Below the pieces are notes generated by a model. That model was not told the DNA's origin, did no database searches, and saw only the letters and a list, made by a program, of their open reading frames with translations. The position numbers and the translations under genes were made by a program. Shown piece after piece: positions 9,092 through 20,187 of a DNA stretch of 64,000 nucleotides (position 1 is the stretch's first letter; each line of letters opens with the position of its first letter). This DNA is from Rhodoferax sp. (GTDB lineage Bacteria; Pseudomonadota; Gammaproteobacteria; Burkholderiales; Burkholderiaceae_C). Location: the NCBI RefSeq assembly GCF_010365055.1, contig NZ_JAAFHA010000001.1, forward strand, positions 1 to 64,000, read 5' to 3'.

Positions 9092-11014
9092 TCAGGCAGC
9101 CGTAGGCGCCACATCCGGCTTCACTGCGGGCGTACCACCACTGCTACTGCTGTCACTACCGGCGGGCGGGATGCGTGGCGTCCAGTCTTTCGGCGGACGG
9201 GGCTCTTTACCGGCCATGATGTCGTCAAGCTGTTCGCTATCGATGGTTTCCCATTCCAGCAAGGCTTTAGCCATCGCATGCATCTTGTCCCGGTTGTCTT
9301 CAATGAGTTTTCGCGCCAGGCCGTACTGCTGGTCAATGATGCGACGCACCTCGGCGTCCACCTTCTGCATGGTCTCTTCACTCATGGTCGTGGTCTTGGT
9401 GACTGAACGACCCAAAAACACCTCACCCTCGTTTTCAGCGTAGACCATCGGGCCCAGGGCATCGGTCATGCCATAACGCGTCACCATGTCGCGCGCAATG
9501 TGGGTCGCACGCTCAAAGTCGTTGCTGGCGCCGGTGGTCATTTGGTTCATGAACACTTCTTCAGCAATCCGGCCACCAAACAGCATGCTGATCTGGTGCA
9601 GCATGTATTCGCTGTCGTAGCTGTAGCGGTCTTGCGCGGGCAAACTCATGGTGACCCCCAGGGCACGACCGCGTGGAATGATGGTGACCTTGTGCACCGG
9701 ATCGCACTTGGACAACAACTTGCCAATCAGCGCGTGGCCCGACTCGTGATACGCCGTGTTCTTGCGCTCGCTCTCGGGCATGACCATGCTCTTGCGCTCA
9801 GGACCCATGAGGATTTTGTCCTTGGCTTTTTCAAAGTCCACCATCTCGACCGTGCGGGCATTGCGTCGTGCCGCCATCAGGGCCGCTTCATTGCACAGGT
9901 TGGCGAGGTCCGCACCCGACATGCCCGGCGTACCGCGCGCGATTACGCCGGCATTGACGTCCTGACCCAAGGGAACCTTGCGCATGTGCACATTGAGGAT
10001 TTGCTCACGGCCCCGTATGTCGGGCAGCGTGACATACACCTGCCGGTCAAAACGACCCGGACGCAACAACGCGGAATCCAGAATGTCGGGGCGGTTGGTA
10101 GCGGCCACCACGATCACGCCAACATTGGTCTCAAAACCATCCATCTCCACCAGCATCTGGTTCAGGGTCTGCTCACGCTCATCATTGCCACCGCCCAAGC
10201 CGGCGCCCCGTTGCCGACCGACTGCATCAATTTCATCGATAAAAATAATGCAAGGCGCATTCTTCTTGGCGTTCTCGAACATGTCGCGCACGCGGGACGC
10301 GCCGACACCGACGAACATCTCAACGAAGTCAGAGCCCGAGATTGAAAAGAACGGCACCTTGGCCTCACCGGCAATGCCCTTGGCCAGCAGCGTCTTGCCG
10401 GTGCCGGGTGGGCCGACCAACAACAGGCCGCGCGGAATACGCCCCCCCAGTTTTTGGAATTTGGCAGGATCTTTCAGGAAGTCCACCACTTCCTTGACTT
10501 CTTCCTTGGCCTCGTCACAACCAGCCACATCCGCAAACGTGACCGTGTTCGTGTTTTCGTCAAGCAAGCGCGCCTTGGATTTGCCAAAACTGAAAGCACC
10601 GCCCTTGCCGCCGCCCTGCATCTGACGCATAAAGTAAACCCACACACCGATCAACAAGAGCATCGGTCCCCAGCTGACCAGCAGCGTCATGAGCAACGAG
10701 CCTTCTTCGCGGGGTTTGACATCAAATTTGACATCATTGGCGATCAGGTCACCTACCAGACCACGGTCCAAGTAAGTGGCGGTTGTGCGGACCCTGCGGT
10801 CGTCGGTCGTGACAGCCACAATTTCAGTACCGCCCTGCCCCTCCTGAATCACGGCACTCTTGATGCGATTGTTGCGAACTTCCTCCAGGAAGTCAGAGTA
10901 GCCCAGATACCCGGCGCTCGCAGGTCCCCGCGCATCAAACTGTTTGAATACGGTGAACAGCACAAGGGCTATAACAAGCCAGACGGCAATTTTTGAAAAC
11001 CACTGATTATTCAA
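9092..11014 (-). CDS. ftsH: ATP-dependent zinc metalloprotease FtsH
   Basis: [52 protein letters not shown] start at 11014 preceded by GGAG. Confidence 0.95.
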   Translation of the reverse strand: MNNQWFSKIAVWLVIALVLFTVFKQFDARGPASAGYLGYSDFLEEVRNNRIKSAVIQEGQGGTEIVAVTTDDRRVRTTATYLDRGLVGDLIANDVKFDVKPREEGSLLMTLLVSWGPMLLLIGVWVYFMRQMQGGGKGGAFSFGKSKARLLDENTNTVTFADVAGCDEAKEEVKEVVDFLKDPAKFQKLGGRIPRGLLLVGPPGTGKTLLAKGIAGEAKVPFFSISGSDFVEMFVGVGASRVRDMFENAKKNAPCIIFIDEIDAVGRQRGAGLGGGNDEREQTLNQMLVEMDGFETNVGVIVVAATNRPDILDSALLRPGRFDRQVYVTLPDIRGREQILNVHMRKVPLGQDVNAGVIARGTPGMSGADLANLCNEAALMAARRNARTVEMVDFEKAKDKILMGPERKSMVMPESERKNTAYHESGHALIGKLLSKCDPVHKVTIIPRGRALGVTMSLPAQDRYSYDSEYMLHQISMLFGGRIAEEVFMNQMTTGASNDFERATHIARDMVTRYGMTDALGPMVYAENEGEVFLGRSVTKTTTMSEETMQKVDAEVRRIIDQQYGLARKLIEDNRDKMHAMAKALLEWETIDSEQLDDIMAGKEPRPPKDWTPRIPPAGSDSSSSGGTPAVKPDVAPTAA

Positions 11015-11054
11015 GCGAGGCTCCAAAGGGTGAGCAAATAAGAAGACAGAGATA

Positions 11055-11082
11055 ACTTGGGTGGCATTTTAGGCGTTTCAAG
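11055..11082 (-). promoter_or_regulatory. Putative sigma32 (RpoH) promoter for ftsH
   Basis: CTTGAAA-N13-ACCCAAGT on the minus strand between rlmE and ftsH. Confidence 0.6.
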
Positions 11083-11132
11083 ATGCGCCCGGCATGGTTT
11101 TATGCCGTTCAGCCTCAGACAAAGCATGGGAT

Positions 11133-11807
11133 TCAAGGGGCTTTCAATCCCAGCCCGACCAGGAAGGTTTCCGAGGACTTGTCCCGGGATGCCTTGGGTT
11201 TGATCCGCTTGACCAGCACAAAGGTCTCCTTGAATCGTTTGACCAGTGGCTCGTAGGAAGCGCCATGAAACACTTTGGCCACCAGCGCGCCCTGCGGCTT
11301 CATGTGATTCTGGACGAATTCAAGCGCCAACTCAACCAGATTCTCAATGCGGGCAGCGTCGGCCGAGTCAATGCCCGACAAGTTGGGCGCCATATCGGAA
11401 ACCACCACATCAGCTTGGCGCCCCTGCATTTCAGCCTCCAACTGCAGCAAGATATCGGACTCGCGAAAATCCCCCTGCAAGAAGACGACGCCTTCGACCG
11501 GCTCCATCGGCAGGATATCGAGCGCAATGATGGTGCCGTTGAGTGCCCCGACCGCCGCTCCGCCACCCGTGGCGGTCTTGGGTGACATTTTGCGGCGCAC
11601 GTACTGGCTCCACGCGCCGGGGGTTGAGCCCAGGTCCACCACCAGTTGACCCGGCTTGATCAAACCCAGTGTTTCATCAATTTCCTTGAGCTTGTACGCG
11701 GCCCGCGCGCGGTAACCTTCAAGTTTTGCCAATTTGACGTAGGTGTCATTGACATGGTCGTTTAACCAGGCCCGATTGACCTTGCTGCTTTTAGTTTGGG
11801 ATTTCAT
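11133..11807 (-). CDS. rlmE: 23S rRNA (uridine2552-2'-O)-methyltransferase
   Basis: [39 protein letters not shown]...[13 protein letters not shown]; upstream of ftsH. Confidence 0.95.
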   Translation of the reverse strand: MKSQTKSSKVNRAWLNDHVNDTYVKLAKLEGYRARAAYKLKEIDETLGLIKPGQLVVDLGSTPGAWSQYVRRKMSPKTATGGGAAVGALNGTIIALDILPMEPVEGVVFLQGDFRESDILLQLEAEMQGRQADVVVSDMAPNLSGIDSADAARIENLVELALEFVQNHMKPQGALVAKVFHGASYEPLVKRFKETFVLVKRIKPKASRDKSSETFLVGLGLKAP

Positions 11808-11835
11808 TTTTGCCTTCCTCGCCGATAATATAGAT

Positions 11836-12309
11836 ATGTCTCAAATTCAACTGACCCCCGCCCAACGCAAAGAGCACCGCGCAGAAGCGCATCACCTTGA
11901 CCCTGTGGTCATGATTGGTGGTGACGGGCTCACCGCCGCGGTAAAAAAAGAAGCCGATGCCGCGTTGAACGCGCACGGACTCATCAAGATTCGTGTCTTC
12001 TCGGATGATCGGGCCGCCCGCGAAGCCATGTTTCAAACCCTGTCCGACGAACTGAACGCCGCACCAATTCAGCATATCGGCAAGCTGCTGGTGCTCTGGC
12101 GACCGATACCGGAGAAGGAAAAAACGGTCGATGAAGATCGCATGCCCGGCCCGCGTGACTTCAAGGTTCTCAAATACAGCAAACGCGGCGGCCAGCGTCC
12201 CGAAGTCAAGACCCTGCGCGTGCTGGGCAACCAGCGCCTCACCCCAGGGGGTCAGGTCAAACGTGCCAAACCCAAGCAAATCAGCATCAAGAAGCGCAGC
12301 CAAACTTGA
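11836..12309 (+). CDS. yhbY: YhbY/CRM-domain RNA-binding protein
   Basis: [54 protein letters not shown]; divergent from rlmE. Confidence 0.85.
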   Translation: MSQIQLTPAQRKEHRAEAHHLDPVVMIGGDGLTAAVKKEADAALNAHGLIKIRVFSDDRAAREAMFQTLSDELNAAPIQHIGKLLVLWRPIPEKEKTVDEDRMPGPRDFKVLKYSKRGGQRPEVKTLRVLGNQRLTPGGQVKRAKPKQISIKKRSQT

Positions 12310-12371
12310 AATTCTGAGCTCTTGCGGGACAGACCGCCATATGCGCTGCTACAAGCCCTGTCCCGAACATT

Positions 12372-12773
12372 TCAAGAACGCTGCGGCGTCAACTTCCAGA
12401 AGGTCACGCCGGCGCACAGCCATTGCAGTAGATACATGGCGCTGCCTACGCTGTGCCACAGGCGCAAGTTCTCGCGCGCCACAATGCGAGGCGCCACGGC
12501 AAATTCAGCCAGCGCCGCCAGCAACATCCCTGAAACTATATAAATAATAGCTGCATGCGCAGCAGGGACGGGGGTTAGAGCCTGATTTTGTCTTGAACTC
12601 ATCAGCAGCAGCAAGGCACAGACACAAGACACCCAAGTCTGAGCGCTGAACAAGCGCGCCGCCATCTGGCCTGCCAGCGTTGGGCTTGGCAGCGTCGCAA
12701 ACAATAAGGGCACGACCAGAAAACCGATCGTGCTCAGGCTGCCCCACCACAGCGCAGCCGCCCAAAACGGCAA
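12372..12773 (-). CDS. DUF4149-like membrane protein
   Basis: ALWWGSLSTIGFLVVPLLFATLPSPTLAGQMAARLFSAQTWVS, followed by further hydrophobic segments; located between yhbY and greA. Confidence 0.7.
   Translation of the reverse strand: MPFWAAALWWGSLSTIGFLVVPLLFATLPSPTLAGQMAARLFSAQTWVSCVCALLLLMSSRQNQALTPVPAAHAAIIYIVSGMLLAALAEFAVAPRIVARENLRLWHSVGSAMYLLQWLCAGVTFWKLTPQRS
12534..12590 (+). repeat. Dispersed repeat copy within the DUF4149-like CDS (antisense)
   Basis: ACTATATAAATAATAGCTGCATGCGCAGCAGGGACGGGGGTTAGAGCCTGATTTT. Confidence 0.55.
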
Positions 12774-12786
12774 CCGTGACAGCAGC

Positions 12787-13263
12787 TTAGACGTAACTCA
12801 CCGCCACCACTTCGTAGTGCTTGACGCCACCCGGCGCTTGCACTTCGGCGGTGTCGCCTTTTTCTTTTCCGATCAGCGCGCGGGCGATCGGGCTGCCAAT
12901 GTTGATCAACCCCAGCTTGATATCAGCCTCATCTTCACCCACAATTTGATAGGTGACTGACGCACCCGACGCTTCGTCTTCCAGCTGAACCGTGGCGCCA
13001 AACACGACCCGGCCATCCGCATGCAGGTCAGCCGGATCAATCACCTGGCACACGGAGAGCTTGCCTTCAATCTCCTGAATGCGCCCTTCGATAAAGCCCT
13101 GTTTGTCCTTGGCGACTTCGTACTCGGCGTTTTCGCTCAGGTCACCCTGGGCACGTGCCTCGGCAATGGCATTGATGACCCAGGGGCGCTCAACCGTTTT
13201 CAGTTTGTGCAACTCGGCCTTGAGCTTTTCAGCGCCGCGTTTGGTAATAGGAAGGGTAGCCAC
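12787..13263 (-). CDS. greA: Transcription elongation factor GreA
   Basis: (V)ATLPITKRGAEKLKAELHKLKTVERP...AIAEARAQGDLSENAEYEVAKDKQGFIEGRI; GTG start at 13263. Confidence 0.95.
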   Translation of the reverse strand: MATLPITKRGAEKLKAELHKLKTVERPWVINAIAEARAQGDLSENAEYEVAKDKQGFIEGRIQEIEGKLSVCQVIDPADLHADGRVVFGATVQLEDEASGASVTYQIVGEDEADIKLGLINIGSPIARALIGKEKGDTAEVQAPGGVKHYEVVAVSYV

Positions 13264-13332
13264 GTGCTGCTCCGATGTGGGATATAAAAACAAAACCGCC
13301 CGTTCGGCGGCATTGACAAAAATCAGGTTCGA

Positions 13333-16300
13333 TTATGCCGTGATTGTCAGCGCACCTCTGGCGAGCGCCAACTGGGCATGCATTTCCTGGATCGAGATGA
13401 CACTCAGATCGTCCATATAACGCATCCCCTGCACGGCCGCCTCGGCGCCGGCAATGGTCGTGAAGGTGGTGACCCGCCCGAACAAAGCCGAGGTGCGGAT
13501 ATGCCGCGAGTCCGCAATCGCATTGCGCCGCTCTTCCACCGTGTTGATGACCAGCGCAATTTCCTGGTTCTTGATCATGTCCACAATGTTGGGGCGCCCT
13601 TCGGTCACCTTGTTGACCGTGGCACAACTCACCCCGGCCGCGTTGATTGCCAAGGCCGTTCCCTTGGTGGCCAGCACGGTGAACCCCAACTCCACTAAAT
13701 CACGGGCGACCTCAATGACACGGGGCTTGTCGTTGTTTTTGACCGAGATGAACACCTTGCCGGCGGGCTCGCCAGAGGGAGTGCGCGGTCTGGGCAATTT
13801 GGTTCCGGCGCCAATTTGAGACTTCACAAAGGCCTCGCCAAAAGTTTTGCCCACGCCCATCACCTCGCCGGTCGACTTCATCTCGGGGCCCAGTATCGTG
13901 TCCACACCGGGGAATTTGACGAACGGAAACACCGCTTCTTTCACGCTGAAATAGGGTGGCGTGACTTCCGTCCCGATGCCCTGCGAGGCGAGCGACTGCC
14001 CCACCATGCAGCGCGCCGCCACTTTTGCCAACTGAACGCCGGTGGCTTTGGACACAAAGGGCACGGTGCGGGATGCCCGTGGATTGACTTCCAGCACAAA
14101 AATCACATCAGCACCGTCCAGGCTCTGGATGGCGAACTGCACGTTCATCAAGCCGACGACATGCAAGGCCTCGGCCATGGCGGCGGTCTGGCGCTTGATC
14201 TCGGTCACGGTTTCCGCACTCAAACTGTAGGGCGGCAGCGAGCAAGCCGAGTCACCGCTGTGCACACCGGCTTGTTCAATGTGCTCCATGACGCCGCCGA
14301 TGAAGGTTTGGCCCTGCGCATCGCGTACGCAGTCCACATCGCACTCAATGGCGTCATTCAAAAAGCGGTCCAGCAGCACCGGCGAATCGTGGCTGACCTT
14401 GACCGCCTCGCGCATGTAGCGCTCCAGATCGCGCTGCTCATGCACGATTTCCATGGCGCGGCCACCCAGCACATAGCTCGGTCGCACCACCAGCGGGTAG
14501 CCCAGTGCGGCCGCCTTTTCAAGCGCCTCGGGCTCGGTGCGGGCAGTCGCGTTGGCGGGTTGGCGCAGCCCAAGTTCATGCAGCAACTTCTGAAAGCGCT
14601 CACGGTCTTCGGCGGCGTCGATCATGTCGGGCGAGGTGCCAATGATGGGCACGCCGTTGGCTTCCAGCGCCAGCGCCAGCTTGAGGGGTGTCTGGCCGCC
14701 GTACTGCACGATCACGCCATAGGGCTTTTCCTTGTCCACAATCTCCAGCACGTCTTCCAGCGTGACCGGCTCGAAATAGAGACGATCCGAGGTGTCATAG
14801 TCGGTCGACACGGTCTCGGGATTGCAGTTGACCATGATGGTCTCGTAGCCATCTTCGCGCATGGCGAGCGCAGCATGCACGCAACAGTAGTCAAACTCAA
14901 TACCCTGGCCAATGCGGTTCGGTCCGCCGCCGAGCACCATGATTTTTTTCCGATCCGTGGGCTCGGCCTCGCATTCGCTGCCGGTATCGAAGGGACTGGA
15001 GGACTCATAGGTCGAATAGAGATAGGCTGTGTTGGTGGCGAACTCGGCTGCGCAGGTGTCAACGCGCTTGTAGACCGGGCGCACACCCAGGGCGTGTCGT
15101 TTCTCACGCACCGCCGTGTCGGTGGTCTTGAACTGTTTGGCCAGGCGCCGATCGGAAAATCCTTTTTGCTTCAAGGCGCGCAAGGTCGCGCCGTCCATCG
15201 CATCCAGCGTGGAGCCCCGTTCCGGCGCGGGCAAGCGCTCAATCTCCAGCTCAATCTTGACGATCTGCTCAATCTGCACCAGAAACCAGCGGTCAATTTT
15301 GGTCAGCGCAAACACCTCGTCCACGCTCCAGCCAGCGGCAAAGGCGTCGCCGACGTACCAAATCCGATCGGGGCCAGGCTCGCCCAGCTCCTTTTCGAGG
15401 ATTTCACGGTCCTGGGTCTTCTCGTTCATGCCGTCGACGCCCACTTCCAGGCCGCGCAGGGCTTTCTGGAACGACTCCTGAAAAGTACGCCCCATCGCCA
15501 TCACCTCGCCGACCGATTTCATCTGCGTCGTCAAGCGGCAATCGGCCGCCGGGAACTTCTCGAACGCGAAACGCGGGATCTTCGTCACCACATAGTCAAT
15601 GCTCGGCTCAAAGCTGGCCGGTGTGGCGCCGCCCGTGATGTCGTTGCGCAATTCGTCCAGCGTGTAACCCACCGCGAGTTTGGCGGCGATCTTGGCAATC
15701 GGGAAGCCCGTGGCCTTGGAGGCCAATGCCGAGGAACGCGAAACGCGCGGATTCATCTCGATCACCACCATGCGTCCGTCATCGGGGTTGATCGAAAACT
15801 GCACGTTGGAGCCACCGGTATCGACGCCAATTTCGCGGAGAACGGCCAGACTGGCGTTGCGCAAAATCTGATATTCCTTGTCGGAGAGCGTCTGCGCCGG
15901 CGCGACTGTGATCGAGTCGCCGGTGTGCACGCCCATCGGGTCCAAATTCTCGATGGAACAAACAATGATGCAGTTGTCCGCTTGGTCGCGCACCACCTCC
16001 ATCTCGTACTCTTTCCAACCCAGCAGCGACTCTTCAATCAGCAATTCATTGGTCGGTGACGCTTCCAGACCGCGCTTGCAGATGACTTCGAACTCTTCCG
16101 GGTTGTAGGCAATGCCGCCGCCGGTGCCCCCAAGCGTGAAACTGGGCCGGATCACGGTCGGGAAACCCACCGTCTTTTGCACGCCCCAGGCCTCCTCCAT
16201 GCTGTGGGCAATGCCCGAGCGCGCCGAGCCCAGGCCAATCTTGGTCATCGCATCCTTGAACTTCAGCCGGTCTTCGGCCTTGTCTATCGCCTCGGGCTTG

Positions 16301-16653
16301 GCGCCAATCAACTCAACGTTGTACTTTTCGAGCACGCCGTGGTGCCACAGGTCGAGCGCACAGTTCAGCGCAGTCTGGCCGCCCATGGTCGGCAGGATCG
16401 CATCGGGGCGCTCCTTGGCGATGATCTTCTCGACCGTCTGCCAGGTGATCGGCTCGATGTAAGTCACATCCGCCGTGGCCGGGTCGGTCATGATGGTGGC
16501 CGGGTTGCTGTTGATCAGAATGACTTTGAAGCCCTCCTCGCGCAACGCCTTGCAGGCTTGCACGCCAGAGTAGTCAAACTCGCAGGCCTGGCCGATGATG
16601 ATCGGGCCCGCGCCAATGATGAGGATGCTTTTGATGTCGGTACGTTTTGGCAT
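13333..16653 (-). CDS. carB: Carbamoyl-phosphate synthase large subunit
   Basis: [30 protein letters not shown]...full-length CarB of about 1100 aa. Confidence 0.98.
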   Translation of the reverse strand: MPKRTDIKSILIIGAGPIIIGQACEFDYSGVQACKALREEGFKVILINSNPATIMTDPATADVTYIEPITWQTVEKIIAKERPDAILPTMGGQTALNCALDLWHHGVLEKYNVELIGAKPEAIDKAEDRLKFKDAMTKIGLGSARSGIAHSMEEAWGVQKTVGFPTVIRPSFTLGGTGGGIAYNPEEFEVICKRGLEASPTNELLIEESLLGWKEYEMEVVRDQADNCIIVCSIENLDPMGVHTGDSITVAPAQTLSDKEYQILRNASLAVLREIGVDTGGSNVQFSINPDDGRMVVIEMNPRVSRSSALASKATGFPIAKIAAKLAVGYTLDELRNDITGGATPASFEPSIDYVVTKIPRFAFEKFPAADCRLTTQMKSVGEVMAMGRTFQESFQKALRGLEVGVDGMNEKTQDREILEKELGEPGPDRIWYVGDAFAAGWSVDEVFALTKIDRWFLVQIEQIVKIELEIERLPAPERGSTLDAMDGATLRALKQKGFSDRRLAKQFKTTDTAVREKRHALGVRPVYKRVDTCAAEFATNTAYLYSTYESSSPFDTGSECEAEPTDRKKIMVLGGGPNRIGQGIEFDYCCVHAALAMREDGYETIMVNCNPETVSTDYDTSDRLYFEPVTLEDVLEIVDKEKPYGVIVQYGGQTPLKLALALEANGVPIIGTSPDMIDAAEDRERFQKLLHELGLRQPANATARTEPEALEKAAALGYPLVVRPSYVLGGRAMEIVHEQRDLERYMREAVKVSHDSPVLLDRFLNDAIECDVDCVRDAQGQTFIGGVMEHIEQAGVHSGDSACSLPPYSLSAETVTEIKRQTAAMAEALHVVGLMNVQFAIQSLDGADVIFVLEVNPRASRTVPFVSKATGVQLAKVAARCMVGQSLASQGIGTEVTPPYFSVKEAVFPFVKFPGVDTILGPEMKSTGEVMGVGKTFGEAFVKSQIGAGTKLPRPRTPSGEPAGKVFISVKNNDKPRVIEVARDLVELGFTVLATKGTALAINAAGVSCATVNKVTEGRPNIVDMIKNQEIALVINTVEERRNAIADSRHIRTSALFGRVTTFTTIAGAEAAVQGMRYMDDLSVISIQEMHAQLALARGALTITA

Positions 16654-16736
16654 GTTGAAGAACTGCTCTCTTGTAGTCACGCGCAACCGAGGGGCTGCAA
16701 TTTCAAATAACGAATTTCAGACGATGAACGACGAAT

Positions 16737-17402
16737 TCAAGTCAGATTGGCGGTGGCCAACTTGGCGCCGAACCACAAAAAAAGGCCACCGACCATGCTC
16801 GACAGTCCGGCTGACAGCCTTTTGCGCTGGGCAAATCCTTGCGCCAGCCTGGCCCCCGCGACGATCAGCACGGACAGATAGAGGGCGCTGAAGGTCATCA
16901 GGATAGCGCTCAGAATCAAGAACGGCACTTCGGGTTGGGCGTAGGCGGGGTCAATGAACTGCACAAAGAACGACAGCAAGAACAAAATCGCCTTCGGATT
17001 GAGCAGGCTGATGACCAAAGCGCGGCGAAACGGGCGCTGCAGATGGGCCGCCGTGATGGAGGCAGTCGCCACAGCGGCCGGCGCCTGAGGCGCGGTGCGC
17101 AAACTCATCAGCGCCGCGCGCAGCAGGTTGAAGCCTACCCAGGTCAGGTAACCGGCCCCCGCATACTTGACCACCATGAACATCGCCGGGTAAGTGCGCA
17201 AGATGCCGGCGGCACCCAACGCGGTGCAGACCAGCAAGATCGTGTCACCCACAAACACGCCATAAGCCCCCTGGAAACCCGCCCGCACACCTCGCGCGGT
17301 CGCCACCGACAGGACATACAGCGAGTTGGGCCCGGGCAGCAAAATGATGCCGAAAGCGCCAATCACATACGTCCACAGGTCGGTGACGCCGTAAAAACTC
17401 AT
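16737..17402 (-). CDS. LysE family translocator
   Basis: [37 protein letters not shown]...[11 protein letters not shown]...[22 protein letters not shown] overlap with the carA stop. Confidence 0.9.
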   Translation of the reverse strand: MSFYGVTDLWTYVIGAFGIILLPGPNSLYVLSVATARGVRAGFQGAYGVFVGDTILLVCTALGAAGILRTYPAMFMVVKYAGAGYLTWVGFNLLRAALMSLRTAPQAPAAVATASITAAHLQRPFRRALVISLLNPKAILFLLSFFVQFIDPAYAQPEVPFLILSAILMTFSALYLSVLIVAGARLAQGFAQRKRLSAGLSSMVGGLFLWFGAKLATANLT

Positions 17403-18586
17403 GCCCGCTGCTCCATTGCCCGCAGGAACCGGTCAAAAAGGCAGCCAATGTCATGGGGACCGGGCGAAGCCTCGGGATGGCCTTGAAAACAGAACGCCGG
17501 TTGGTCGGTGCGCTCGAGCCCCTGCAGGGTGCCGTCGAACAGGCTGATGTGGGTTGCACGCAAATTAGTCGGCAGCATGTTTTCATCCACCGCAAAACCG
17601 TGGTTTTGACTGGTGATCGAGACACGGCCGGTGTTCAGGTCTTTGACCGGGTGGTTGGCACCATGGTGGCCAAACTTCATCTTGAAGGTGCTGGCACCAC
17701 TGGCCAGCGCCATGATCTGATGCCCCAGGCAAATGCCAAAGGTTGGAATGCCGGATTCGATCAACTCAGCAGCGGCGGCAATGGCGTAGTCGCACGGCTG
17801 CGGGTCGCCGGGCCCGTTGCTCAAGAAGATGCCATCGGGCTGGTACTTGAGCGCATCAAACGCAGAGGTCTGTGCCGGCACCACGGTCACCCGGCAACCG
17901 CGTTCGGCCAACATGCGCAAAATGTTCTTCTTGACGCCAAAGTCGTAGGCGACGACATGAAATCTTGGCGCGGTCAGTTCACCGTAACCGGGCTTGCCGC
18001 CCAGGGGCGGCTGGGACAAGCGCCATTCGGTCTGGGTCCAGGCATAGGGCGCTTGAACCGTAACGACCTGGGCCAGATCCAGTCCCGCCATGGGAGACGC
18101 CGCCTGGGCCAGCGCAATGGCCTGGTCAATCAGCAGTTGGGTCACCGCCTCGCCCGGCGCCAGGGCCATGATGCAGCCGTTTTGCGCGCCCTGACTGCGC
18201 AACTGGCGTGTCAACCGGCGGGTATCAATATTGGCAATCGCCACCGTGCCCTCGCGTACCAGATAGTCGCCCAAGGACATGGTTTGACGGAAATTGGACG
18301 CCAGCAGCGGCAAATCCTTGATGACCAGACCGGCCACGTGCACCTTGTCCGCCTCCACATCTTCGTCATTGACACCATAGTTGCCAATGTGCGGATACGT
18401 GAGGGTGACGATTTGCTGGCAGTAGCTCGGATCGGTGAGGATTTCCTGGTAGCCGGTCATGGCGGTGTTGAACACCAGCTCGCCGACGGTGGAACCCGTG
18501 GCGCCAATGGAATGACCAACATAGACGGTGCCGTCTGCGAGCGCCAGGATGGCGGGGGGGGCATTTCCCTGTAAGGACAAAAGCAC
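17399..18586 (-). CDS. carA: Carbamoyl-phosphate synthase small subunit
   Basis: (V)[23 protein letters not shown]...[15 protein letters not shown]...[21 protein letters not shown] start at 18586 preceded by GGAGAA. Confidence 0.96.
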   Translation of the reverse strand: MLLSLQGNAPPAILALADGTVYVGHSIGATGSTVGELVFNTAMTGYQEILTDPSYCQQIVTLTYPHIGNYGVNDEDVEADKVHVAGLVIKDLPLLASNFRQTMSLGDYLVREGTVAIANIDTRRLTRQLRSQGAQNGCIMALAPGEAVTQLLIDQAIALAQAASPMAGLDLAQVVTVQAPYAWTQTEWRLSQPPLGGKPGYGELTAPRFHVVAYDFGVKKNILRMLAERGCRVTVVPAQTSAFDALKYQPDGIFLSNGPGDPQPCDYAIAAAAELIESGIPTFGICLGHQIMALASGASTFKMKFGHHGANHPVKDLNTGRVSITSQNHGFAVDENMLPTNLRATHISLFDGTLQGLERTDQPAFCFQGHPEASPGPHDIGCLFDRFLRAMEQRA

Positions 18587-18742
18587 TGGGTTCTCCGGAA
18601 AGGGTTTTCGGGTACGCCCACGCCCGCTCAAGATGAAACTCTTGGCTTGCTGCTTGAAGGGAATTGGCTTGGGAGGGCGCTAGGCGTACAGGGTGCGATG
18701 AGGCGCCCGAGTATACCCTAGGGTAAGCCCTGAACCGAGTCG

Positions 18743-19531
18743 CTACAGGCCTGCTGCCGCGCTGGCGTGCAGGCAAATGGCGGCGGCGGCGGCCACGTTG
18801 AGCGACTCTTCACCGCCGGGCTGGGCAATGCGCACGTGCAGGCGGGCCAATGCTTCCAGCTCCGCGCTGACGCCCTGCCCTTCGTGCCCCAGCGCCCAGG
18901 CGCAGGGCAGCGGCAGCGCCTGATTTTTGATCGCCTCGTGCAAATTGGCGCCCCGGTGCGAACTGGTCACCACGATCGGCACGGCCAGCAGTGCCAAATC
19001 AGCCAGCGCCACGCCCTCAATCAATTGCAGGCCCCAGTGCGCCCCCATGCCGGCGCGCAGCACCTTAGGGCTCCACAGCGCGGCCGTGCCTTTGAGGGCG
19101 ATGATCTGTTTGAAACCGAAGGCCGAGGCACTGCGCAGGATCGAACCGACATTGCCGGCATCCTGCACCCGGTCCAGAATGACCGACGCCAGCTGCGGCT
19201 GCAAAGCGGCCAGCAGCGGCAAGTCGAACACAAAACCCATCTGGGACGGCGATTCCAGGCCACTGATCGTGGCGAATAATGCATCTGGAATGACTATATT
19301 TTTAATAGCTGCTACAGCATATTCCACGCGGGCTAGAGGCCAATAAGACTCTGAAAATACGCCGAGCGTGGGTGTCACATGCCGGGCCAGTGCCGCGGAC
19401 CCCAAGTGCTCACCTTCGGCCCAGAAGCGGCCCTGCTTGCGATAGCCGGTGTTGTCTTGCGCGAGACGGCGCAGGTCTTTGAGCAAAGCATTGTCACGCG
19501 AGCTGATGTGCTGAACCTGCAAATCGGTCAT
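18743..19531 (-). CDS. TrmH/SpoU family RNA 2'-O-methyltransferase
   Basis: [15 protein letters not shown]...[30 protein letters not shown]...[13 protein letters not shown]...[24 protein letters not shown]. Confidence 0.9.
   Translation of the reverse strand: MTDLQVQHISSRDNALLKDLRRLAQDNTGYRKQGRFWAEGEHLGSAALARHVTPTLGVFSESYWPLARVEYAVAAIKNIVIPDALFATISGLESPSQMGFVFDLPLLAALQPQLASVILDRVQDAGNVGSILRSASAFGFKQIIALKGTAALWSPKVLRAGMGAHWGLQLIEGVALADLALLAVPIVVTSSHRGANLHEAIKNQALPLPCAWALGHEGQGVSAELEALARLHVRIAQPGGEESLNVAAAAAICLHASAAAGL
19293..19345 (+). repeat. Dispersed repeat copy within the trmH-like CDS (antisense)
   Basis: ACTATATTTTTAATAGCTGCTACAGCATATTCCACGCGGGCTAGAGGCCAATA. Confidence 0.7.
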
Positions 19532-20187
19532 CGCGCCACCTCAATCAACACCTCGGCCACGGGTCGAAAGGTTTTGCGGTGCTGCGGACAGGCGCCATGC
19601 GCGGTCAAGGCCGCCAGATGTTGTGCCGTGCCATAGCCTTTGTGCTGGGCAAAACCGTACTGCGGGTACTGCAGATCGATGTCGACGCACCAGCGGTCGC
19701 GGTGCACCTTGGCCAGAATAGAGGCAGCCGAAATGGCGGCGACCAGCGCGTCGCCCTTGACAATGGCCTCAGCCCGCACGGTCAACACCGGCAGTCGGTT
19801 GCCATCGACCAGCACCAGCGCCGGTTTGAGACGCAAGCCCTCGACCGCCCGGCGCATCGCGAGCAACGTGGCCTGCAAAATGTTGAGTCGCTCAATCTCT
19901 TCGACGCTGGCCTGGGCAATGCAGCAGCACAGCGCTTTGGCGCGAATCTCGTCAAACAACTGTTCGCGTCGGCGCGCGCTGAGCATTTTGGAGTCCGCCA
20001 GCCCCTTGATCGGCTGCAGGTCGTCCAGAATCACGGCGGCGGCCACGACCGGGCCAGCCAGCGGGCCGCGCCCGGCCTCGTCCACGCCGGCGACCAGGCC
20101 CGCAACATCCCACAAGAGCGAAGCCTGTTTGACGGCCCGCCTGTGCAGAATTTCTTTTTCAGCCTTGGAGAACTTGCTGGATCGCAT
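19528..20187 (-). CDS. rnhB: Ribonuclease HII
   Basis: [26 protein letters not shown]...[17 protein letters not shown]; start at [12 protein letters not shown] overlaps the lpxB 3' end. Confidence 0.93.
   Translation of the reverse strand: MRSSKFSKAEKEILHRRAVKQASLLWDVAGLVAGVDEAGRGPLAGPVVAAAVILDDLQPIKGLADSKMLSARRREQLFDEIRAKALCCCIAQASVEEIERLNILQATLLAMRRAVEGLRLKPALVLVDGNRLPVLTVRAEAIVKGDALVAAISAASILAKVHRDRWCVDIDLQYPQYGFAQHKGYGTAQHLAALTAHGACPQHRKTFRPVAEVLIEVAR

Noticed and set aside
13816-16059. 747-aa plus-strand ORF opposite carB
   Set aside because: Composition is His/Arg/Gly-rich without domain signatures; it is the mirror frame of a high-GC conserved gene.
16700-16742. Short direct repeat (ACGAATT...ACGAATT) between carB and the lysE-type gene
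   Set aside because: Only 7-9 bp in an AT-richer spacer; too short to support a functional claim.
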